Assembly (NCBI GenBank): GCA_009775375.1
Contig: VSPO01000223.1
Coordinates: 1 to 5,119 of the forward strand
DNA: 5,119 nt
Reading direction: 5' to 3'
Origin: Muribaculaceae bacterium
Lineage (GTDB): Bacteria > Bacteroidota > Bacteroidia > Bacteroidales > Muribaculaceae
The notes beneath the pieces are model-generated. The model saw nothing but the letters and a program-made list of their open reading frames with translations, searched no databases and had not been told where the DNA came from. The position numbers and the translations under genes were made by a program. Of the stretch, positions 1 to 4,852 are shown one piece after another. How positions within the stretch are numbered: position 1 is the first letter of the stretch; each line of letters begins with the position of its first letter.

Positions 1-192
1 GAAGATAGCAAGAAGTGGCTACCCCTTGATACAGCAGCCCTTTACTGCGGATGCAAAGCGGAAATCATCAGCAAAGCAGGTCAAAACGGCGTGATTGAAC
101 GACGTGTCTATAAGCGCAATGCCAACCGTAACTATTATGAGTATAACATCGCTGATTTAGACAAGTTTATACGCGACAATCATCTCCTCTAA
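1..192 (+). CDS. Helix-turn-helix DNA-binding protein, excisionase/MerR-like (3' part only)
   Basis: The window opens inside this gene. Frame 1 is open for 63 codons and stops with TAA at 190-192; no start is in view. The visible peptide reads as a compact winged helix-turn-helix of the HTH_17/excisionase type: 'WLPLDTAALYCGCKAEIISKAG' supplies the two helices (the tryptophan, 'LDTAAxYxG' and a turn are typical), then basic 'ERRVYKRNANRNYYEY' resembles the wing, and 'NIADLDKFIRDN' is the usual closing helix. Such proteins bind DNA as recombination directionality factors or small phage regulators. It lies directly upstream of promoter P1, so it could regulate the neighbouring operon, but nothing in the sequence proves this. 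The class of fold is fairly certain; the specific role is not. Confidence 0.75.
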   Translation, partial: EDSKKWLPLDTAALYCGCKAEIISKAGQNGVIERRVYKRNANRNYYEYNIADLDKFIRDNHLL

Positions 193-270
193 CAAAGGTA
201 ATCAACTCGCAATGTGGAAGATAGCCAAGAGCTAATAAGAGTTAAAAATCAAATTTGCCCGGCGATTTAA

Positions 271-302
271 TTTGGATAATTAAAGTATATGCTTTAACTT
301 TG
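271..302 (+). promoter_or_regulatory. Promoter P1 (Bacteroidota type, TTTG-N20-TAACTTTG)
   Basis: TTTG at 271-274 matches the -33 element and TAACTTTG at 295-302 matches the -7 element (TAnnTTTG) known for the primary sigma factor of Bacteroides. They are separated by exactly 20 bases, the usual range. Transcription should begin a few bases after 302, giving an A/T-rich leader of about 40 bases before the ATG at 349. Promoter P2 upstream of 3197 has the same two elements and the same spacing. The -7/-33 match is seen directly; activity is inferred. Confidence 0.8.
283..294. promoter_or_regulatory. Operator-like inverted repeat O1 in the P1 spacer
   Basis: AAGTATATGCTT is palindromic except for one mismatched pair. 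It lies between the -33 and -7 elements of P1 and abuts the -7 box, so a protein bound here would exclude RNA polymerase. It fits a consensus AAGTAnnnRCTT shared with sites at 317-328 and 3144-3155. Regulatory function is inferred from position and recurrence. Confidence 0.45.
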
Positions 303-316
303 CGACGTGGTTGTAA

Positions 317-328
317 AAGTAAACACTT
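317..328. promoter_or_regulatory. Operator-like inverted repeat O2 just downstream of P1
   Basis: AAGTAAACACTT has matching four-base arms (AAGT/ACTT) and falls in the predicted early transcribed leader, about 15 bases after the -7 box. The wider 17 bases at 314-330 (TAAAAGTAAACACTTAA) match the P2 spacer at 3141-3157 (TAAAAGTAATTACTTAA) at 15 of 17 positions. That makes it a plausible second operator for the same regulator. Confidence 0.45.
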
Positions 329-348
329 AAACAAATAAATATATCAAC

Positions 349-657
349 ATGGATTTATCCTCAAATCAAGAGCCGACAACGCAGGCCACAAAGGTCTGCA
401 CAAGATGCGGCAAAGAATTGCCGGTTGACCAGTTCAGCCGTCGCAGTAGCTCGGCTGACGGGTTGCAGATGTGGTGCAAGTCGTGCCAGCGTGAATCACA
501 ACGTATCTCGCGCAGTAATCGCCAATTACCCCCCCCCTCAATCAAGGGCGACCCGTCATCCCCGCTTGCGGAATTTACACCGCGTCAGCTTATCGAAGAA
601 TTGCATAATCGTGGCTATCGCGGCGAGCTTCAATACCTCTACACTATAAAGGTCTGA
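349..657 (+). CDS. Small zinc-ribbon protein with C-terminal FTPRQLIEEL module
   Basis: First gene of the P1 operon, 102 residues. Cys17-x2-Cys20 and Cys43-x2-Cys46 form a zinc ribbon of the type 'CTRCGKELPVDQF ... DGLQMWCKSC', which resembles the treble-clef-like zinc modules seen near phage HNH/endonuclease VII-type proteins. No catalytic nuclease residues follow here. A Ser/Pro-rich linker (about 52-72) leads to a C-terminal module 'FTPRQLIEELHNRGYRGEL' (77-94) plus a short beta-like 'LYTIKV' tail. I recall this ending from small Bacteroidales phage or element proteins of unknown function. The start has the A/T-rich leader expected in Bacteroidota. A run of nine C within the linker (529-537) could be a slippage site. 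Likely a nucleic-acid- or protein-binding accessory factor; the exact role is unknown. Confidence 0.8.
   Translation: MDLSSNQEPTTQATKVCTRCGKELPVDQFSRRSSSADGLQMWCKSCQRESQRISRSNRQLPPPSIKGDPSSPLAEFTPRQLIEELHNRGYRGELQYLYTIKV
529..537 (+). repeat. Nine-base poly-C tract inside the zinc-ribbon gene
   Basis: Nine consecutive C bases encode Pro61-Pro63 at the joint between the zinc ribbon and the C-terminal module. Gain of one C would move reading into a frame that stops at 606-608. Loss of one C would enter the frame ending at 647-649. Either way the ribbon is kept and the FTPRQLIEEL module is lost. It could be a phase-variable tract, a programmed slip, or simply a homopolymer prone to sequencing error. 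Confidence 0.6.
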
Positions 658-660
658 GAT

Positions 661-1164
661 ATGATAACGAAGATAACCCCGGATTTAGTGGAAAAATGGG
701 CTGAGTGGCTTGACCACCAGCCCAAAACCACTGCACTAACCGAAGAGCAGATGCAGACATTCGTTTTGGCGACCATGCACGAAAGCAAAATCGAAGCCAA
801 CGAAGAACTCAAGAACGATATACTGAATGGCGGGCCGTCTATGGAACGTCTATTCTACAACCGCGTCAAAGCCTGTCACACCTATACCATCACATTTGCC
901 GTCGCCCTCGCTATGGCAAGTATCACGCGAACACCCGGCGAAGTCACGATGTACGCCAATTACTTGCAGTATAAGGCGAAGAAGATGGGAAAGGGTCTAT
1001 TGCGGATGCAAGACATCGGGATGCACATTCTGCCGTATGGCGTATTTTCACGCGATACAATGCGCGAAGCGTGGGATAGGCAGAAATGCTCGCACAACCT
1101 CGGCTCTGACAACATTCTTGACCATAACGAAGCACAAGGAACAATCGAAATCAAACAAGGCTAA
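661..1164 (+). CDS. Hypothetical phage protein, mostly helical, 167 residues
   Basis: I do not recognise this family. It starts three bases after the previous stop, and its stop shares one base with the next start (TAATG at 1162-1166), so translation is probably coupled. The N-terminal half is acidic and helical (for example 'ITPDLVEKWAEWLDHQP', 'LTEEQMQTFVLATMHESK'). Residues 75-88 form a short hydrophobic stretch (ITFAVALAMAS) that is too short and isolated for a confident membrane segment. It is followed by a basic, Met-rich part (97-142) with 'PGEVTMYANYLQYKAKKMGKG' and 'VFSRDTMREAWDRQK'. The last 20 residues look disordered. There is no signal peptide, Cys cluster or catalytic motif, so a cytoplasmic role in the early phage programme is the most that can be said. 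Confidence 0.75.
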   Translation: MITKITPDLVEKWAEWLDHQPKTTALTEEQMQTFVLATMHESKIEANEELKNDILNGGPSMERLFYNRVKACHTYTITFAVALAMASITRTPGEVTMYANYLQYKAKKMGKGLLRMQDIGMHILPYGVFSRDTMREAWDRQKCSHNLGSDNILDHNEAQGTIEIKQG

Positions 1165-1430
1165 TGTTTTACGAAGATACAGGGCAATTTACACCCAAAC
1201 AAATCAAGTTGGCAAAGGAAATAGCCAGCAAAATCAAGGCATTGCGCAAGTCTGGGTGCGCCATCGTTGCGCGTCAAGATAGCCTATACGCCTACATATC
1301 CGAGGAGTGGAATAATTCTACTTGTGACACAACCCCATACCCGTTGAAGCATCTGGACTGTGGCGATATAACCGACGCAGGCGCAGATGATACTGATTAT
1401 CTTGAGGAATGGTATATTGAAAACAACTAA
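1164..1430 (+). CDS. Small hypothetical protein ending in an acidic 'ITDAGADDTDYLEE' tail
   Basis: 88 residues; the ATG overlaps the upstream TAA by one base, which fixes the start. The N-terminal third is a basic amphipathic helix ('PKQIKLAKEIASKIKALRKSGC', about 11-32). A beta-like stretch follows ('AIVARQDSLYAYISEEW'), and then a strongly acidic C-terminus from about residue 66 ('CGDITDAGADDTDYLEEWYIE'). I recall similar small proteins with this conserved acidic tail in Bacteroidales phages and mobile elements, always of unknown function. The basic-then-acidic charge split could fit a protein-binding adaptor or a DNA-mimic-like tail, but that is speculation. The next gene begins 11 bases after the stop. 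Confidence 0.75.
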   Translation: MFYEDTGQFTPKQIKLAKEIASKIKALRKSGCAIVARQDSLYAYISEEWNNSTCDTTPYPLKHLDCGDITDAGADDTDYLEEWYIENN

Positions 1431-1441
1431 CCACTACCGCT

Positions 1442-2098
1442 ATGAAGAAGATGTGTTTTTCAGAGCGTTTCGGTCTGCATGACGCTGTTCTTGAAGGCCG
1501 GAAAACGCATACAAGAAGAATGATACCACTGTCGGCACTTGCCAAAATCGAAGCCTTTCAGCGTGAATACTACGAGGCTACGCTTGACCGCCTTGACGGA
1601 ATAGAATTGCTTGAGCAATACTATATCGTTGAAGAAAAGGGCAAATTGCCTTTCAAAGTCGGCGACATTGTAGCCGTGGCACAAAGGTATTGCTCCATCC
1701 TTGACGAACTTGAAGACCCCCAAAATTTCTGTTGCATGGGGCATTGGGAGTCTGCAAAAGGAAAACGTGCGCATTACGCCGGCTTTCTGCATCATCCCGG
1801 CTTTATGAACAAGATGTTTGTCGATGCCGAAGAAATGCCACACCAAATCAAAATCAAAAGGGTATGGTTTGAACACCTGCAAGACATATCTAACGAGGAT
1901 TGTCTGAAAGAGGGCATCGATAAATGGACTGCGCAAGGGAAACGTTACTATGGTTTCTTTGATAACGATAAAGGCGTATTCTCGCATCATCCCACTCCAC
2001 GCGATGCTTATGCCCATCTTATAGAGCGCATATCCGGCAAAGGAACTTGGGCGAGCAATCCCCTTGTTATAGCCTATGAATTTGAAAAGGTAAAGTAA
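1442..2098 (+). CDS. ASCH/PUA-superfamily-like phage protein
   Basis: 218 residues, starting with 'MKKMCFSERFGLHDAVLEGRK'. The ASCH-type features are in the usual order: 'GRKTHTRR' (19-26), the conserved Lys-Thr-x-Thr-Arg-Arg loop of the beta-barrel; 'FKVGDIVAVAQRY' (71-83), the strand after the long insertion; 'IKIKRVWFEHLQDISNEDCLKEGI' (136-159) with the helix that ends in Glu-Gly-Ile; and the closing strand 'NPLVIAYEFEKV' (206-217). ASCH domains belong to the PUA-like fold and are linked to RNA or modified-nucleotide binding or hydrolysis. The longer phage form, with insertions such as 'HHPGFMNKMFVDAEEMPH' (117-134), is common in Bacteroidales phages and its substrate is not known. The stop overlaps the next ATG by one base. 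The family call is good; the activity is open. Confidence 0.8.
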   Translation: MKKMCFSERFGLHDAVLEGRKTHTRRMIPLSALAKIEAFQREYYEATLDRLDGIELLEQYYIVEEKGKLPFKVGDIVAVAQRYCSILDELEDPQNFCCMGHWESAKGKRAHYAGFLHHPGFMNKMFVDAEEMPHQIKIKRVWFEHLQDISNEDCLKEGIDKWTAQGKRYYGFFDNDKGVFSHHPTPRDAYAHLIERISGKGTWASNPLVIAYEFEKVK

Positions 2099-2301
2099 TG
2101 GGAAGATACACGGCAAATTGCAGATGTGGCGGTGTGGTAGTCATCAGAACCAACAACGCTTTTCGCGTACCGGAACTGCTTACAAAGCATGGATGGCGTT
2201 TAATCGACCCATACAAAAGCTCCTACGATATTAAAACCAACTGGCGATGCCCTATGTGCGCGGCAGCTTACGAAAGTCTAAAGAAAGGAAAACTGATATG
2301 A
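2098..2301 (+). CDS. Four-cysteine zinc-ribbon miniprotein
   Basis: 67 residues. The ATG at 2098 overlaps the ASCH-gene TAA, and the TGA overlaps the next gene (ATGA at 2298-2301). Cys8-x-Cys10 near the N-terminus and Cys51-x2-Cys54 near the C-terminus make a split zinc-binding site: 'NCRCGG' and 'WRCPMCAAAY'. Between them lies a hydrophobic and basic stretch with 'VPELLTKHGWRLI' (24-36), which reads as a helix packed between two knuckles. Zinc ribbons this small are usually structural and bind nucleic acid or protein. No catalytic residues are visible and I cannot name the family. Confidence 0.75.
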   Translation: MGRYTANCRCGGVVVIRTNNAFRVPELLTKHGWRLIDPYKSSYDIKTNWRCPMCAAAYESLKKGKLI

Positions 2302-2876
2302 AAGAACGTGTATTTTGCGACCTTGAGGGTCTGGCAGGCGTAAGACGGCGTAAAGTCGGTGCATACGCTATTACGGAAGCCGATGCGTTGCAGATAAAGT
2401 CTATACTTGAAAGTAAACACGCTTGCACATCCGCAGGCAGTTATGGCGCAATCAATATCTGGAAGACTGATGCCGGCGAAATTCGCGGCGAAGCCATGCA
2501 GAACCTTTGCTCCCTTGAAGTGTGCATCTTCGCCACCTACGCAAAAGCCGCAGAATGGGCGCAGAAATGGCTTGACAGGATAAACGGCAGAGATATAGTG
2601 GAAACGTCTTTTGACGAACCTAACTACGCTTTTAAGCGCGACGTGGAACGTATTATGATGGCTTCGCGTAAGAATATGCTTGATGCTTTCTGTACGGCGG
2701 TCTGCAACAACTGGCAGAACCATGACGGCAACGGCAACCCATGCCCTCGGAACTGCTGCCCTAAATTCAACAAATTCGTAGAGCTGATAAAGACCACGCC
2801 TATACGTGGACTGGAAACAACCGAAGCCAAAGAAGCTGTAAACAAATACATCAACGACAATGAACCCAGAAAGTGA
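2298..2876 (+). CDS. Hypothetical protein with a Cys/His-rich C-terminal patch
   Basis: 192 residues. I prefer the ATG at 2298 to an in-frame ATG at 2247: the later start gives the classic ATGA overlap with the upstream stop, whereas the longer form would add 17 basic residues encoded inside the zinc-ribbon gene. The N-terminal half ('GAYAITEADALQIKSILES' onward, to 'EVCIFATYAKAAEWAQKWLDR') looks like an alpha/beta fold. Residues 111-165 are helical and carry a possible metal site: Cys132, Cys136, His142, Cys149, Cys153 and Cys154 ('FCTAVCNNW', 'NPCPRNCCPKF'). I do not recognise the family. Spacing of the Cys residues could fit an iron-sulfur or zinc site, but no known motif matches exactly. 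Confidence 0.7.
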   Translation: MKERVFCDLEGLAGVRRRKVGAYAITEADALQIKSILESKHACTSAGSYGAINIWKTDAGEIRGEAMQNLCSLEVCIFATYAKAAEWAQKWLDRINGRDIVETSFDEPNYAFKRDVERIMMASRKNMLDAFCTAVCNNWQNHDGNGNPCPRNCCPKFNKFVELIKTTPIRGLETTEAKEAVNKYINDNEPRK

Positions 2877-3108
2877 AGAAATCCGTAAAACGGCCATCAA
2901 TAACCTTTTGAACGCCGACTCTTTTGTCTGCGTCACGATAAAGAACGGAAGCCTGAATATGGCAAATCTGACCAATCCGGAACGCCTCGGAATAATGCTG
3001 CTTGAAATCATGCGCAGCAATCCGGCTTTCGCCAATAGCGTCAATCTTGCTGCCCTCGCCTATGCGCAGGAACAACTACACCATAACACAAACCTAAATC
3101 AGCAATAA
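2860..3108 (+). CDS. Small helical phage protein (DSFVCVTIKNGSLNM type)
   Basis: 82 residues; the ATG lies 17 bases before the end of the preceding gene, so the two overlap in different frames. The protein starts with an acidic helix ('PESEEIRKTAINNLLNADSF', 3-22), then a short beta hairpin ('VCVTIKNGSLNMANL'), then two helices ('PERLGIMLLEIMRSNPAFA' and 'NSVNLAALAYAQEQLHH'). I recall small proteins with this hairpin-plus-helices layout in Bacteroidales phages but no function. It is the last gene of the P1 operon, followed by the 88-base gap with P2. No clear terminator is seen after it, so P1 transcripts may continue into the second group. Confidence 0.75.
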   Translation: MNPESEEIRKTAINNLLNADSFVCVTIKNGSLNMANLTNPERLGIMLLEIMRSNPAFANSVNLAALAYAQEQLHHNTNLNQQ

Positions 3109-3130
3109 TCAGTATTTAATAAGGCTTTTG

Positions 3131-3162
3131 TTTGGTGGAATAAAAGTAATTACTTAACTTTG
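3131..3162 (+). promoter_or_regulatory. Promoter P2 (Bacteroidota type, TTTG-N20-TAACTTTG)
   Basis: TTTG at 3131-3134 (another lies at 3127-3130) and TAACTTTG at 3155-3162 reproduce P1 exactly in motif and 20-base spacing, and the following C is also shared. Transcription should start a few bases after 3162, leaving a leader of about 28 bases before the TTG start at 3197. The gap 3109-3196 contains no other feature that I can support. Confidence 0.8.
3144..3155. promoter_or_regulatory. Operator-like perfect palindrome O3 in the P2 spacer
   Basis: AAGTAATTACTT is a perfect 12-base palindrome. It sits between the -33 and -7 elements of P2, and its last T is the first base of the -7 box. It matches the consensus of the two P1-associated sites, O1 and O2. 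Position and symmetry suggest a binding site for a dimeric repressor; this is inference. Confidence 0.5.
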
Positions 3163-3196
3163 CACCTATAAAGACAAACCAAAAAACTTATAACAG

Positions 3197-3940
3197 TTGA
3201 AAAAGAAAATCTACATCTCCCTCCCGATAAGCGGGCGTGACCTTGAGGCAGTGAAACAACGTGCTAACTACATCAAGGAATCGGTTATTGCGGATGATTA
3301 TGAGGGCGTAACGCCCTTTGACATCTGCCCGGATAGCACGTTGCCGTATTCTGAACTTATGGGGCGCGACATTGCCGGCTTAATGGAGTGTGATGGTGTC
3401 TTGTTTGATTTCGACTGGAACGAGTCAAAGGGTTGTCGCATTGAGATGGCGGTGGCTCGCAACTGCAATATCCCCGTCTATAAACTCGCCGATGAAAGGG
3501 TTGTGGAAGATGCCGACACACGGCTTTTCACAATCACACTGAATAAGCGTCAGCTTGAATTGTTATCCGAGGCATCCGACTGCCATTCACGGAATACTTG
3601 CGGCCAGTTGGATGTAGGTCTTGAAGAAGTCATTGAAAAGGCTATCACAAGAACATACAGCACCGCCGATTTTGACAAACGCCATGAAATAAGCGAAAAG
3701 GTCAAGACACTCCTGCGCGAAGTCAAATCCCTTGCGTGGAATTTAGGCCCCGGAAGCAATAAAGGCGTGAAATACGATGATGGAGCTGACATCCTTTTCG
3801 ACATCCATCAGGTAATCCGTCATCACTTATGGAAGATTAAACCCGAACCGAAATATCATTATACCAATGATGCGGCAGAGGCTATAATCTTCGGAAGTCA
3901 ACCGGCAATAACCATCAAGACCCTCGCAAGAAATGAATGA
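3197..3940 (+). CDS. DUF4406 (nucleoside 2-deoxyribosyltransferase-like) protein with C-terminal extension
   Basis: 247 residues starting at TTG. An in-frame TAA two codons upstream (3191-3193) rules out an earlier start, and the first strand 'KKIYISLPISGR' must be included. Residues 3-97 are a DUF4406 domain: 'YISLPISG' (6-13) nucleotide-binding loop, 'TPFD' (39-42), 'YSELMGRDIAGLMECDGVLF' (51-70), and 'ESKGCRIEMAVAR' (76-88), where Glu83 sits in the position of the conserved acid in deoxyribosyltransferase-like folds. The residues after about 107 are a second module: 'FTITLNKRQLELLSEASDCH' (111-130), 'CGQLDVGLEEVI' and 'ADILFDIHQVIRHHLW' (197-212), a helical region that I recall as a separate protein in other phages. 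Predicted to be cytoplasmic and act on nucleosides or nucleotides; the reaction is not established. First gene after P2. Confidence 0.85.
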   Translation: MKKKIYISLPISGRDLEAVKQRANYIKESVIADDYEGVTPFDICPDSTLPYSELMGRDIAGLMECDGVLFDFDWNESKGCRIEMAVARNCNIPVYKLADERVVEDADTRLFTITLNKRQLELLSEASDCHSRNTCGQLDVGLEEVIEKAITRTYSTADFDKRHEISEKVKTLLREVKSLAWNLGPGSNKGVKYDDGADILFDIHQVIRHHLWKIKPEPKYHYTNDAAEAIIFGSQPAITIKTLARNE

Positions 3941-4214
3941 CAATGTTATCGTAATCGCCGATGTCAGCTCGTCATATTTCTCGGTGGCGCGTTACAGCGG
4001 TGGCATAAAGTATAACGGAACGGTTTACATCTATTGCCGTGAACGTGATATTCTGGTAAGAGAAGACTGGGAGAAGTTCTACCGCAAATTACCGTGGGAA
4101 ACTTTCATCACGGCAGTCAAGACCGGCAAGAAACCCGAACTACCGAAAAAGCCTGCAAGGGTTAAGGCTCAGAGAAAAGAACAACCCGATAATCAACCAT
4201 CATTATTTGACTAA
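3933..4214 (+). CDS. Small protein with basic linker and clamp-binding-like QPSLFD C-terminus
   Basis: 93 residues; the ATG overlaps the end of the DUF4406 gene by eight bases. Residues 3-40 look like beta strands ('NVIVIADVSSSYFSVARYSGG', 'GTVYIYCRERDI'), followed by a helix ('REDWEKFYRKLPWETFITAVK', 43-63). A Lys/Pro-rich flexible tail runs from 65 to 87 ('KKPELPKKPARVKAQRKE'). The last residues, Gln88-Pro-Ser-Leu-Phe-Asp93, match the bacterial sliding-clamp-binding consensus QL[SD]LF at Q, S, L and F, at the end of a disordered tail, where such motifs usually lie. The domain itself is unrecognised. A role at the replication fork is possible but rests only on this short motif. Confidence 0.75.
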   Translation: MNDNVIVIADVSSSYFSVARYSGGIKYNGTVYIYCRERDILVREDWEKFYRKLPWETFITAVKTGKKPELPKKPARVKAQRKEQPDNQPSLFD

Positions 4215-4417
4215 TGGACTTACTGAATCTTATACTCAAGCGGAAGAAATACCGCATGATAACGCTGCACACGATTAACGACGAGCCGATATTCGTTGTA
4301 GAGGTGCGCGGTCTGCTATTCTGGCACGTGGTAAAGTCGTTTGAAAGCGACGATGCCGTTTATGCGCGGAACTGCGCCGAGGAGCTTCTGGATACGCTTA
4401 ACGAGGAAATCCTTTAG
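4214..4417 (+). CDS. Hypothetical protein, 67 residues
   Basis: The ATG shares one base with the previous stop (TAATG at 4212-4216). The peptide begins with a basic helix ('MDLLNLILKRKKYRM'), then two beta strands ('ITLHTINDEPIFVVEVRGLL', 16-35), then a helix ('SDDAVYARNCAEELLDTLNEE', 45-65). The fold is probably a small alpha/beta domain. There is no signal peptide, transmembrane segment or metal-binding motif. I do not recognise the family. Tight spacing on both sides (three bases to the next ATG) places it firmly in the P2 operon. Confidence 0.7.
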   Translation: MDLLNLILKRKKYRMITLHTINDEPIFVVEVRGLLFWHVVKSFESDDAVYARNCAEELLDTLNEEIL

Positions 4418-4420
4418 CCG

Positions 4421-4852
4421 ATGCCACCGAAGAAAAAGAATCAGACCGTCATCCATGAATTTGCGTGTGAAATTTTCCCACGGAAATTGTGGATAGTCAA
4501 GAAGCCGCCACATGGGTATCTGGAGAAGCATTTTCAGACCGCCGACGGCGAAAAGCTCCACGAATATGATGTTGAAGATGCAAAGGCTGTCACTTACAAG
4601 GAAATTTACAACATCGACACCGACAAGCTCGGCATCCTGATTGTCTTGCTTGAAAGCAACATCACCGTTTCGGACTGCGCCCATGAAGCTACGCACTTTG
4701 CAATGGAAATGTATGCGGCTATTGGCGAAGAAGTCAGCACCAAGCATCAGGAAGTCATGGCGTACCTTGTAGGCTACGCCACCGACTGCATCTATCAAGT
4801 AGTTACCAACAAATTCAGACCAATGTTCGATGGAAGCCGAGAAATATCCTAA
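4421..4852 (+). CDS. HExxH zinc-metallopeptidase-like phage protein
   Basis: 143 residues. The key signal is His88-Glu-Ala-Thr-His92 ('DCAHEATHFAMEMY'), a canonical HExxH zinc site on a helix. It is followed 18 residues later by 'HQEVMAYLVGYATDCIYQV' (109-127), where Glu111 is the likely third ligand of a gluzincin-like arrangement (HExxH ... E, with a conserved Tyr-Leu helix). The N-terminal half is a beta-rich lead-in with a basic start ('MPPKKK'). There is no signal peptide, so it acts in the cytoplasm or is released at lysis. I recall similar short HExxH proteins in Bacteroidales phages; none has a proven substrate. Its size leaves little room beyond the catalytic helices. Metal binding is well supported and proteolysis is plausible. 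Confidence 0.75.
   Translation: MPPKKKNQTVIHEFACEIFPRKLWIVKKPPHGYLEKHFQTADGEKLHEYDVEDAKAVTYKEIYNIDTDKLGILIVLLESNITVSDCAHEATHFAMEMYAAIGEEVSTKHQEVMAYLVGYATDCIYQVVTNKFRPMFDGSREIS

Larger units (their letters stand above)
193..348 (+). other. Intergenic region with promoter P1 and operator-like repeats
   Basis: This 156-base gap separates the helix-turn-helix gene from the first operon. It is A/T-rich. The 3' half contains promoter P1 and two operator-like inverted repeats, annotated separately. The first half (193-260) holds only a seven-codon ATG reading frame at 212 with no support as a gene. I see no convincing hairpin plus U-tract terminator for the upstream gene, so readthrough into the operon is possible. 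Confidence 0.7.

Noticed and set aside
1..236. Short direct similarity between positions 1-21 and 217-236 (GAAGATAGC followed by AAGA)
   Set aside because: Only nine bases match exactly, no flanking structure exists, and one copy is coding; not enough for an attachment site or duplication.
250..273. Possible terminator hairpin around the GCCCGGC block after the helix-turn-helix gene
   Set aside because: The stem is short and imperfect and has no following U-tract, so I cannot support a terminator.
827..1282. Plus-strand open frame (151 codons) in another frame of the 661 and 1164 genes
   Set aside because: It overlaps two tightly coupled genes, is rich in Arg, Cys and Ser in the way of an out-of-frame translation, and lacks its own spacing or motif support.
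1460..2116. Minus-strand open frame (218 codons) opposite the ASCH-like gene
   Set aside because: The plus strand carries recognisable ASCH motifs over the same stretch; the minus frame does not resemble any protein family.
2409..2422. Further operator-like match (AAGTAAACAC plus GCTT)
   Set aside because: It needs a two-base insertion to fit the consensus and lies within a coding region, so it is probably chance.
2268..3044. Long minus-strand open frame (258 codons) opposite the Cys-rich gene
   Set aside because: It spans two well-formed plus-strand genes with overlapping start/stop junctions, its translation has no family features, and there is no promoter on that strand. It is a mirror of plus-strand codon bias.
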